DNA of 64,000 nt from Boletus sp. NGJ (Eukaryota > Basidiomycota > Agaricomycetes > Boletales > Boletaceae): NCBI GenBank assembly GCA_019096195.1, contig JAGTXK010000119.1:186001-250000 (forward strand). The letters run 5' to 3'. Positions 46,088 through 57,629 of this stretch are shown here, piece by piece; position 1 is the first letter of the stretch; every line of letters begins with the position of its first letter. Position numbers and translations under genes: made by a program. The notes under the pieces are model-generated. The model was not told the origin of the DNA, did not search any database, and was given only the letters and a program-made list of their open reading frames with translations.

Positions 46088-47064
46088 ACTGGAGGTGGGC
46101 ACGATTGGCAAGAATGATGATAGCATTAGCTGCCAAGTGTATCAGTGGTTATTGAACCCTAGGACTGGTGGCATAATTAAAGTGCGTCCCGGCTCGCCGA
46201 CGTCAAAACACCTCTTCGGATTGGCCTAGTTCATCCGCGTAACGCACGTCTGCCAGTGCCGGGCCTGACCCCAATGTACCTGCCAACATCGTCAAAATAT
46301 CTGTACACTGAGAACGTAGTGTGGTTGAGATATCTTCGCGTAACACGGCAGTGGCATCTCAGGCTGAATCCTACTTTGAGTACTTATAGTTCCTTTCGCG
46401 ACCTCAGTGTCTCAAATGTGATGACAGCACCTCAGTACCAGTTTCAAGTGGATCCCCCTTTCTACTGCACAGGACTGTCAGAGAAACAAGGGTAAGTATT
46501 TGTCTCGCCGCCCCCTTGCAAGGCAGCTATGTTCTAAGGATTCTCACACCTCGGCGAACAAACACCGGACCCAGCGAGTGTGGGTTGACACCAACCCGTA
46601 CCACCTGCGGTATGATCGACTCATCGCGCACATGCTAAGAGGCTCCAACTTGACCTGACTAGCTGAGTTGGAGGACAGTTACTTCGAAGTATTTTTGTTT
46701 TCTTCTGCTAGATGACAAATAAGATCATCCGATGACACCGTAACGTGATATATCATACATCTGAAAGGTGGTATGTAACGTTATCGCTAGACGGCTCTAC
46801 CGCAGGCCTTCGAGAATTATGATTGGAGGACGGCTGGTAAAAAAAGGAAATTTACAGCATGGACCTAAGCTATGCTGGATACGGTCACCTAAAAGGTGCC
46901 ATTTTGGCTCGCTAAACCCGGTCCCAGATTGTAGATGTACCTCCCCGAGTAGCAGATTGACAGGTAGCACTCGCCAATGGTTTCGTAAACCAGGTTCTCG
47001 GTTCACGACGTTGGTAAGCTCACTCCAGGAATGACAAGTTATGCCCATGACAATTGACCAGAGG
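46088..47064. other. Intergenic region
   Basis: No gene recognised. The end leads into the promoter of the small secreted peptide gene. Confidence 0.4.
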
Positions 47065-47073
47065 GTATAAAAG
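47065..47073 (+). promoter_or_regulatory. TATA box of the small secreted peptide gene
   Basis: GTATAAAAGGGGGC lies about 75 nt before the ATG at 47145 and is followed by a CT-rich leader with CATCTTCGCAAAG. This is the strongest TATA element in the window. Confidence 0.65.
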
Positions 47074-47144
47074 GGGGCACTCTATGCCATGAGTCTTATC
47101 TTTTTTTCATAGTATATCCCTCGCACATCTTCGCAAAGCCAGTC

Positions 47145-47400
47145 ATGCAGTTCCCTGCCATCATTTTACTTTTTGCCGCTGCTGCTGCCATCGCTGCTCC
47201 AGTGCGTTATCTTTTTAAATTCTCTGGAATGACGTGATTGTGTTCGGTGGGACTGATGGGTTCGATTTTTATTAGGCCTCCAACGATTTCACGGAACGCA
47301 CTCCAGAAGTTGTCGAACGCGTATGTCTCGATCCTATACATACTAGTATCTGTGCACCATTTTGCTTACGCTTTCATTACAGGGTCCCCCTGATTGGTAA
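47145..47400 (+). CDS. Tiny secreted peptide precursor (39 aa)
   Basis: Three phase-0 exons (47145-47201, 47276-47320, 47383-47400) separated by GT-AG introns of 74 and 62 nt. Exon 1 encodes a signal peptide (MQFPAIILLFAAAAAIAAP). Exon 2 encodes ASNDFTERTPEVVER. Exon 3 encodes only GPPDW and the stop. A strong TATA box and normal introns support a transcribed gene. The layout of signal, spacer ending in Arg and short C-terminal peptide resembles a processed peptide precursor, but no dibasic KR site and no CaaX box are present, so it is not a standard basidiomycete pheromone or Kex2 repeat precursor. Function unknown. Confidence 0.55.
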
Positions 47401-48703
47401 TCGAAGATAACCGCGAGCCTGAGACGTTATCCTGAATATCTTTGTCTTGATTGTGAGTGCTATCTTCAACCGCCGTCTCGTCCTCGGCTTAGGCGGTTTT
47501 GAGTTTTATCGCTTTCAAACGACGCAGAATGTTGGTACCTGCGACAAGAATCTTACATCTTATCTTTCAAAAAACAAGTCTGTTTATCCTCCCACAGTGT
47601 ATCTTTCTAGGCTGTGCAGAGGCTTTTTACGAGGTTAGAAATATGACGGGGTAGCACTGCCACACAGATTAAGTGTAGAAAGGAAGATGGAGTGTGTTGG
47701 ATCCTTGTAGACCCTCGTCTCGAAAATCACAACAAAGGCTTGCATATTTTTTCCCCCCTTACGCTAGGACCTCTCAAGGGAATCATTGACACATACAAAC
47801 GACCGGTACCACTGGAAGCTACAAAACGTGAACAACATGCCAATACGGACTTGGTAGTACTACCTGCCCCGGGCCGGGCTATACCCGCAATCAAATCAGT
47901 AGATATCTTGCGCACCATCACTCCGAGGCTCTCTAGCAGCGAAGCAGCACCAATTCAGCCTCTCTGCGCTCGCCGTGTCACCAAACCCTCTGCTCGACTA
48001 ACAGTGATGCAACTTCTCTCGCCGTCATCCGACCATTCTCGACCACTAGGGGGGCCGCCTTCTTCAGGCTTTACCTACATACAATTTTTTCTTCCGCACC
48101 CCTCGCATCCATAACACTCATGTCGTCGAAGAGTTGGCGCATGGTTGCTTGTGCTGTTCAGCCCCGACCCAAGCCGCCAACGCGGTTGTTATCTATTTCA
48201 AAAATTTTCATCATTCATCACGCGACACTGTGTCGTCGTCTCCCATCACAGTTTCCATCTTGCGGTTTGACATTCGTGTCACATCGTGTCATAGCGTTGC
48301 CTGAGCACACGATACCTTTTCTCGTACCCTTTGCCCTTTGTCGTACTGTATAAGAGAGACCGCTCGTTATCGCAGCACCTCCGTCCGTTGCTTATCGCGC
48401 ACGACGACTGAGTCGAACACTTCGATAGTTCGATAGCCGTCGCTTGCTGTCCATTCTTTTAGCCTTTAGTGCTAGCGTCACTGCATTACAACTCGAATAT
48501 ACTTCTTTTCTACTCGCTATCTTAGAATGGGTACAGTACCTAAGTAATATATCCAGGTACATAATCCCAAGTTTATTTTTATTGCAGGAACAAACTGAGC
48601 TAATAGCCGACTCTGTTACCAACTCTTCTTACAGCTTATTAGAGCTACCCAACTGGTTTTTCGAAACACCCCCCAGCAGGCTGCGGAGCTTAGCATTGCG
48701 ACG
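47401..48703. promoter_or_regulatory. Intergenic region and P450 C upstream region
   Basis: A 140-codon frame at 47692-48114 lacks family features. A TATA-like GTATAAGAG at 48348 and the motif AGCAGGCTGCGGAGCTTAGC just before 48704 (shared with P450 A) mark the promoter side of copy C. Confidence 0.45.
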
Positions 48704-51331
48704 ATGCAGTTACCGCCCGGACTAATAGCGCTGGTGCGGCTTCTCCCTCGACTGGTTTTCGCACCAACGACGGTGTACATCAGCCTCCGAGTTTACGAGG
48801 CACTCCTTGGACAACCTGCATCACAATGGCTACGCGTGCCAGCGTATCTTTTGGCATTACCAGCCACATTTGCTGCAAGTATTTTGTATGCTCATATCAG
48901 AGAGCGCAGACAAGCGGCACGTCACGGGGCAGTTATTCCACAGAGCATAAACTACCGCTGGCCTGGCGCGCTAGACAAGCTTTCGGCCCTTGTACGGAAC
49001 TTCAGTGATGGCTATTTAGGCAGGCTCATTTATCCATTTTGCTCCTCCAACACGGATGTGTTGACGCGTAGAACCTTTAGCTGAATATATTGAGGGCGAA
49101 TGCAAAGAAATTGGGAATACACTGGATTTTTTCCTGCTATATGAACACAGGGCGAGTTCTTCTTTGGTCGTTGCACAGATGTTTGATACGAGCTGCGCGC
49201 TCCGTGTAGATATTGACCACGGAGCCCACATACGTCAAGGTGTGTCGCCTCCTGATCGTTTGCTCTCAGCTACGTAAAGTGTGGTACAATCCAGACGATT
49301 CTTGCGACGCAATTCCCATCGTTTGTGAAAGGTGAGGCTATACATCCAAGTTGTGGCAGATCCTCCGATACGCTAAAAGAACTTGCATAGGTCCCATCTT
49401 CCATGACCAATTCAACTCTCTTTTGGGGACAGGCGTTTTTAACTCTGACGGTGAGCATCATTTTAAGTAGACATGGTATCCTATGGACTCATTGCTTGTG
49501 CAGCCGACATCTGGAAGTATGTACACAGCACGTTGACTCGGTCTTCTCATCCGCTCACAAACGCTTTCCAGGTTTCATCGCACAATGACCCGCCCGTTCT
49601 TCAGTAGAGATCGCATCAGCGACTTTGACATATTTGAAAGGCATGCCGAAGATGCAATCCATCAGATGAAGATCCGCCTGCGTGAAGGATATCCCGTCGA
49701 CTTTCAAGACGTGGCATTTCGTTTTACGCTCGATTCGGCGACCGAGTTTTTGTTTGGAAAGGACGTCCGCTCCCTTTCGACAGGCATCGTCTACCCACCT
49801 TCGTCCCCACTGTCCAAGGACCCACGTTCCTCAATCATCCGGCCAATCGGTTCGCCCGTGCCTTCACTGAAGCGCAGATCGCCACAGCCAATCGCATCAA
49901 CCATGGGTCTTCCTGGCGCTTCGCTGAGTTTTGGCGAGATCAAGTGCAGAAGCACATGAAGGTTTGCTACGAATTCATTGACCCTATAATTGTAAATGCG
50001 CTTGCGAAGAAGTACGAACAAAGGCGTCTAGGTGTTAACGGCAAGGACAGCACGGGGGATGTCCAAGAGGGAGAGACACTATTGGCGCATCTGGTGAATT
50101 ACACCGAAGGTCGTGATCTTCATTTTCGGGGTGGGGCTTGATGTATTGAAGTGTCCTCAGATCAAACGGTTATCAGGGACGAGACGATGAATATCATGAT
50201 CGCTGGCAGGGATACGGTGAGCCGATTCCTCGGCATGACCTGGTGAATTCGTCGTGATCATGTTATCACACGTAGACTGCCGCAACACTGACGTTTGGGG
50301 TTTATATGCTTTCTCAGCATCCTGATGTTCTCGCTCGTTTGCGAGCGGAAATCATTGCCAATGTCGGTGTCTCAAGCCGACCGACACATGACAACATGAG
50401 GGACATGAAGTATTTGAGGGCGTTTATTAACGGTACGCAACTCGTAGCCACCTCGCAGAGATATGTACTGATATAGAGCCACTACCAGAGGTTCTTCGCC
50501 TATATCCACCTGTGTAAGTTATTATTCTCTCGAAGGGATGATTGATTCTGATATCGTGCAGCCCCTTTAACGTCAGGTGCGATACGGGCCCCTCATTCCA
50601 GCTGCTTCCCCTGATTGTTCGTCAGGTTATCTACTGAAGCACAGGTTTGGCCAGCATTGAATGGCGGAAAACCCATTTTTATTCCCCCAAATACGATGTG
50701 AGCCCAACTGATCCCCCTTCCCGTTCTATCTTACCCCGATTTGTAGAACCATGTACTCTGTTTTCTTGATGCACCGCAGGAAAGATCTGTGGGGCCCGGA
50801 TGGTGAGCACCTCACAGAGTAGATGGTCAGCGTGCACCATTTGACCCACGCGCACGACCGCCATAATTTCTAGCGGACCTCTTTGATCCAGATCGGTTCC
50901 TCGATGCACGTCTCAACGAGTACCTGACGCCAAATCCGTTCATCTTCTTGCCTTTCAACGCGGGTCCTCGTATCTGCCTTGGTCAACAGGTACGTCAACG
51001 ACTCTTTGTAAGCGTGCGTGCGTGTGGCTGACGACGGATCTAGTTCGCATACCACGAGGTCTCTTACTTCCTCATTCGACTCTTGCAGTCGATCGATACT
51101 GTCTCGCTGGACATGGATGTGCAACACCTCCCTCCGGCGGACTGGGCGCAGGCCAAGGGACGCAAAGCATGGGAGAAGGTCCTGTTGAGGTCACACTTGA
51201 CCATGTATGTCCAGGTATGGTGATCGTTTTTCTTCCGATCGCATGTCTTTGCCAGAATCGCTAAAATGTATGTTTATAGGATGGTCTGTGGGTCAGGATG
51301 AAGGAAGCCGACCCCGTCGAATCTACGTAAC
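48704..51331 (+). pseudogene. Cytochrome P450 copy C (CYP63-like), one frameshift
   Basis: Inverted paralogue of copies A and B, closest to B. Anchor [88 protein letters not shown] and heme loop [12 protein letters not shown] are all present, ending ADPVEST before TAA at 51329-51331. One base is missing at about 49820 (GGACCCACG where B has GGATCCCACG), which shifts the frame before NHPANRF. Splice sites appear functional; the first two introns use GC donors (gcaggc, gcgagt). With a single indel, a recent loss or a sequence error are both possible. Confidence 0.75.
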
Positions 51332-51697
51332 ATTTTCTGCTAAACCATTTATATATATGGCATCTTATGCCTTCACCACGCTCTATATCTCTGTTGTACT
51401 GACACTCTGACTGAGATTTCACCATTTGAGGTAAATCTGGGGAGAATGCTCCAATGGAGCGATGATGGGCAGAGGAGACTGTTGCGTGCTAGTTCTGCCC
51501 ATCGACCCAAATATAAACACGGGCAGTCTTGTATGCGCCCAAAGACCTGGATCGTTGGTTAATTCTATAAACCTCGAATCCTTACTTAGACACGAAGTTC
51601 AAGGTCTATTGAGTTTCCTCGCATTCTGGCCTCGTGCACGTGACCTAGTAATTAAGAGGGGACTGAAGAACACGAATCTAATCATACTACATCTTCG
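51332..51697. other. Upstream region of the uracil phosphoribosyltransferase gene
   Basis: About 365 nt containing the P450 C 3' flank and the FUR1 promoter. No gene seen. Confidence 0.45.
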
Positions 51698-52874
<1,177 letters not shown>

Positions 52875-53250
52875 TGACCTTGTGATGGCTCTTTAACCGT
52901 GTATGAACACTTCATCCCAGTTGGCTCCCCCTCGTATCATAAATTCATAAACGCATGAATGATGAGCAACATCTTCTTTCACATTTCACATGATACCGCC
53001 TCGACATTCCCAAGACCTGCACAGGGACCGAACACTTATGTATTTCAATACAATAGGTATGTTCTAAACTTCCAGTGCAAACGCCTTGCACGATTCATGC
53101 TTCTCAGATTCTCAAAGTCTCAGAGACGTGCTTAAGTAGCCATCCACTGATGGCATCTGCAATGGAACCGGGGCTACATAACCACAAACACCACCTTTGG
53201 CCGAGTGACTGCGCTTACCTTTTCCGAATACATATGGCCCGGAACAGTAC
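52875..53250. other. Convergent intergenic region
   Basis: No gene recognised. On the minus strand, a frame at 53112-53351 (GDVAELYPGAIEALVVLLPE) may be an alternative 3' end of the next gene. Confidence 0.35.
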
Positions 53251-53254
53251 AGAA

Positions 53255-53878
53255 TCACCAACGACCGCAGAAACATTGCTTCAGGCAATAACACGACGAG
53301 GGCCTCAATCGCTCCGGGGTAGAGCTCGGCCACGTCGCCTGCACAGTACACCGAATCAGAACGTCGGGTTTTTCAACGACACAACGTCGTATGTGACCCT
53401 CACCAATGAGAACCCCCACGTCATGGAGGAGAGGTTTGACACGAGCCAGATGGCGCTCGATCACCTCTTGCTCGATCTCATAGTCCCTCGCGAGACGGAC
53501 GACGAGCTGTTGGAGACGTTCAAGGACCTTGGACACACGCTTCACCCGCGCTGCGTGTCCCGGGGCCGTCGCAGGCAGTGGGAACTTTGCTCGAAAGTCG
53601 TCGTACACGATCGCAATAAGCAGTGCTACCTGTTTCAACGGTGGAGTGAACAGAGCGTTGCTCGAGGGGACGCTGTCGGAAGACGCGGACTCGAGTACGT
53701 CGTGCACCACCATCCCCAATGCCATGGTGCTGCTGATCATGGTCCCGAAGGACCAGATGAATTTTCCTGTTTCCTCGGAGAGGATAGCCTCTAGGCTTCG
53801 TTGGAGTGGTTCAGGCCCGCTATCTGAGAAGCCAGATGACGCTTGCGCTTCGGATTGATCTTCGTCCGAGTTCGCCAT
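53255..53878 (-). CDS. Hypothetical helical protein
   Basis: From MANSDEDQSEAQASSGFSDS the frame runs 207 codons. The middle is helical with a hydrophobic segment (FIWSFGTMISSTMALGMVV) and an amphipathic region rich in Leu, Val and Arg (KVLERLQQLVVRLARDYEIE, EVIERHLARVKPLLHDVGVL). The last ~25 residues (after DVLIR) look non-coding, while the +1 frame reads GDVAELYPGAIEALVVLLPE, so either an unrecognised splice or a frameshift lies near 53340. No family recognised. Confidence 0.45.
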   Translation of the reverse strand: MANSDEDQSEAQASSGFSDSGPEPLQRSLEAILSEETGKFIWSFGTMISSTMALGMVVHDVLESASSDSVPSSNALFTPPLKQVALLIAIVYDDFRAKFPLPATAPGHAARVKRVSKVLERLQQLVVRLARDYEIEQEVIERHLARVKPLLHDVGVLIGEGHIRRCVVEKPDVLIRCTVQATWPSSTPERLRPSSCYCLKQCFCGRW

Positions 53879-54798
53879 CAATGAAATGTCATTGCTACTT
53901 TGGACACATGACGCTTCTGTACAGTGACAAGGCCTTCAATGGTCAGTACTCCTGAAAATCATACACTCTTCCGGAGTAAGAAGGGAACGAACCTTGGATT
54001 CTCTCGACGATGCTGGCCAAATTGAGCAACGCTACACATGATTATCAGACTAGGATACTCAAGTGCACCAGTGTACGCACATACGAATCCTGTCCACCTA
54101 TTGACTGTATCCAGGGTCAATTGTATCTTCATATATGCAAGCAGAGAGACGAACGCGTGTCAGATTCAAAGAAAATTGGTTGCTTCTCTGGTTCCTTCGC
54201 TGCTCGACTGTCGGTAAGCGTGAAGTGGAGACAATATGAAAAGGCTATCAAAAACAGAATAGAAAAGTGTGGACGCATTTTAAAAGTTGAACAGAAAGCG
54301 GTCAAGCTGTTATATACCCGACCTCATGCATGAACAACACTCCAATCTGGTTGGCTTCCATCCAAGCAAGCCGACGGTGGTGTGGCATTGGGACGCCATT
54401 GAACCAATCACACGTCGTGTACACCGCCTGTTTGGCAAGGTGTCGCTGGCCATGAGACATTCAACCTTCCTGTGTTGCATCAACACCACGGCCGCTTGAC
54501 CTGGGGCCGCATACACTGCAAAAACTGGCCCTGGAGTGGAGAGACGGGAGAGATTGACTGGCTGTATACGTCTGAAAAAACAGCTGAGCTGACCGTGTGG
54601 TCGTGCACCTCCAGTTCAGTGTCACTCGACAAAGTGAACGTGCAGTCGACCCGCGATTCAGCACCAGAGCAAAGGACGAAAGATATTCAGAATTGTGAAG
54701 CGTGCGGCCGCCGCGAGTGCATCGAGTTCGTTGACTGTGAGATAGAAGAGAGTTTGGTTGACTTTGCCCTGATTCTGTACAGTCCGGCTTATTCCCGA
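53879..54798. other. Divergent upstream region
   Basis: Promoter region for the hypothetical helical gene (minus) and SCO1 (plus). Open frames at 54010-54333 and 54472-54798 have no domain features. Confidence 0.4.
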
Positions 54799-55787
54799 AT
54801 GTCCAAGTTCATCTCCTCCATTACGCGAACACGACCTGTATGGGTAGCTCGGACGACTTCACTGTCGTCGCTGAGAGTGTCAGACAAGCTTGCTTCACCG
54901 ACATGTAGGAGGTATGCCCAAATTCGCCAGTCAACTCCAGCAGGCGCTCGGGACAAGTCTGCTGTCGGGGTGTGTGACTCGTCTTCTGCAACAAGCTAAA
55001 TAAAATGACTTTCGATGTGCTCTTGCAGGTATTTACACCGGCTGCCGCTGCGCTGTTCGTAGCTACTGGTGTCGGTCTATTTTATTACTTCCAGTATGAG
55101 AAACAAAAGCTGCAGGATAAAAAAGGTCCGTTTCCATTCACAAACCGAGCGTCGCGCCAATGAACCTTCCATCATGTCATAGAAAAGGAGCTCGAGTCTC
55201 GTTCAGTCGGACGACCTCACGTTGGTGGTCCATTCACACTCACAGCACACGATGGTAAACCCTTCACGGAACAAGACCTCTTGGGAAAATGGAGTTTCGT
55301 CTACTTTGGATTCACCAATTGCCCTGATATTTGCCCTGCTGAACTCGACAAGCTCGGTGAATTCCTCAACACCTTGGGTTCGTTGTCCGATCCTTGTGAT
55401 ACAGCGAGCGTGCTCACCGTGTTGGTCGTAGAATCGGAATATGGACAGGTTTTCCAACCAGTCTTTATCTCTGTCGACCCGGCTCGTGACAGTACTGTCC
55501 AAATGAAAAAATATCTCGCTGATTTCCACCCCCGGATCGTGGGGCTTACAGGCGATTACTCCTCCACTAAATCTGTCTGTAAAGCATACCGGGTGTATTT
55601 CTCCACTCCGCCCAACGCAGACCCCAAGGGTGACTACCTCGTAGATCATTCGATATATATCTACTTCATGGATCCAGACGGCAAATTTGTGGAGGCTTTT
55701 GGGCAGAATGGCACACCCGAGGACGTGGTAGAGAGGGTCAAGAAGGAGATTGGAGAGTGGGAGAAGGGAGCGGGGCGTAGAATTTGA
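54799..55787 (+). CDS. SCO1: SCO1 mitochondrial copper chaperone
   Basis: Exons 54799-54969, 55029-55125, 55183-55377 and 55432-55787 sum to 272 codons plus stop. SCO1 delivers copper to the CuA site of cytochrome c oxidase subunit 2 at the inner membrane. A basic presequence (MSKFISSITRTRPVWVARTT) precedes one membrane helix (FTPAAAALFVATGVGLFYYF). The thioredoxin-like domain carries GKWSFVYFGFTNCPDICPAE with the CxxxC copper site, FQPVFISVDPARD and the copper-ligand His in YLVDHSIYIYFMDPDG. The third intron (55378-55431) is 54 nt with no in-frame stop, so retention would insert 18 residues at a poorly conserved place; I favour splicing because LNTLESEYGQVFQ matches the family. Confidence 0.93.
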
Positions 55788-56690
55788 TTCATACTGGACT
55801 CCATCCTATCACACCTACCACTCAAGTAATCTCATTGGATCACCGCTCATGAACGCATCGTTGCACTGGATTTGTAGTTGCACCGGGAGAACAAGTCTAT
55901 ACAGGCTGTCGGGTATGAAACCGCGATTCTATCCCTCGAGTTCCTCCGCTTGCTGGGCTTTTAGCTTTGACATCTTCTTCATTCGACGCATCATGCTTCA
56001 GAAACATCAAACGACGGCTGGTTTCTGGAAACACCGTTCACTTACTCGTCGTACTGGCACCTGCCAGAGAACAGTCAATGTTCTGTGACGAAGAGACAAA
56101 AGACCCAACTCACTTTTCATACCCGTGTCTCTCATTCTCACACTCCCAGGGGAGATAATAGTTCTTTCTTCGACACGCGTTTAACGGTATCAGCAACCTG
56201 TTTGTTCGCCCGTGGTCAGTCATCAATGGTACCGAGAACACCAACACGCGAAGAGACGCCATACGCGGAACATTGGTCTCTCCATGCGACTGGCACCTTT
56301 GCAGCTTTGAGCTCCTCCTGGGATGCGACGTGCGCAGACACCATTGAGGCAATGAAACGACGTTGGCCTTCCTGTAAAAGTGATGGCGGGTAAATACGAC
56401 AAGCGTGGCTGTGCTACTTCAACCGAATTCAGTCCAAACCGTTCTCTCAACGCTCGACAAAGCTTCGAAGGAGCTGTCGATGTCTTCCAACAGCAGCCAG
56501 TCCTGAAGACCAGCGCTGATAACGTACCAAAAGTCAATGTAGGTACGTATCACTAACAGTCGTCATTCCAGGACGAATGGTACAGAATTGAGATACTGGC
56601 ATACTCAGGCTGCACAGTCTGCACCTCAAGAGTTTCCCCGAACCATGCCGGGCCTCCTTTTCACCACACTCGATCTGAGTGGTCTGCAGG
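55788..56690. other. Region without a recognised gene
   Basis: Open frames on both strands (for example 56223-56537 minus) lack family features. It is the 3' flank of SCO1 and of the kinase remnant. Confidence 0.4.
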
Positions 56691-56691
56691 C

Positions 56692-57629
56692 TTACGATTC
56701 GACGACGACGACCTCCTTTGACAACGGCGAAGCACCGGGGAGTGGACGACGCCGATTGTAGAATGTATCCATCTCCAAAACCGTTTTCCGGATCGCTGGG
56801 ATCGACAAGCGTTTCGTAGGGGTTGGATGCGAGACCCGTTCTAGCAAGTCGTTCAGGGATTCTGAGATCGGACACGTATGGCACAAATGCAAGGAACGCT
56901 TGAACTCTTTGTCTGAGTCAAGGGCTGCCTCGCATGGGTGACGATTCGGAGAGAATCACTGGCAACGCCCAGCCCAATTATTGATCAGACTCAATCAGTA
57001 TGAGCGTTGCGACAACTAATATTGGTGGGAGTGCCTCAACCAGCGTCTCGGCAGAGAGGGTCGTAAGTAGTCAAACCGACTCATCACCAATCTCTATTCC
57101 TATTCCGTGTGCTTTACACATGATGTTCGATGGTTTAAGATTCCGGTGGAAGATACCCTTATCATGGCAAGCACTGACACCATCTGTTATTTCTATGAGC
57201 GCTTTCTTGTCGACAGCGTCATTCCTCTAATACACTTTTTTCTTTCAAATCGCGCCATATGTATACCTCTCGTACAAGCCGAGGACGAGGGTGAAACATG
57301 AAACCTCTTCAATGACATCGTACAGCGGAAATACCTGCTAGGACTCGATCATCGCGCCATGGCTGACTCTACCTCTCCGACGAGTCGAGACCGCCGTCGG
57401 CGGGTAATCTTTTTGTGAAACACTTGACTGTGGAGGTTCTAGCGTCCTCTGTGTCGACAGCACCACACGGTCGATTCCCACCTGCGCACGATAGACAAAG
57501 ACGACAAAGTATCGAATTGGTCTGTTGTCCACGCATCACTCCATGATCAGGAGGTTCTCTATGATAGCATCTACCTCCGCAACGCTGTGTTAATAGCAGG
57601 GAGAAAGAGAACTTCTTCGCCATCATCAC
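56692..57629 (-). pseudogene. Decayed protein kinase
   Basis: Three kinase pieces appear in order on the minus strand. An N-lobe-like piece (DARTSTVKCFTKRLP, VAIK-type Lys) lies at about 57430-57500. The catalytic loop (EITDGVSACHDKGIFHRNLK then PSNIM) lies near 57115-57190. A C-lobe end (CPISESLNDLLERVSHPTPT then KRLSIPAIRKTVLEMDTFY) lies at about 56745-56870. The catalytic Asp of HRDLKP is Asn here, no DFG motif follows (IGDESV instead), and only about 230 nt separate the catalytic loop from the final helix, so the activation loop is missing. Stops interrupt the frames. This looks like a dead copy of an Agaricomycete Ser/Thr kinase. Confidence 0.5.

Noticed and set aside
47692-48114. A 140-codon plus-strand frame before P450 C
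   Set aside because: Composition and lack of any recognisable segment suggest chance; kept only as part of the intergenic note.
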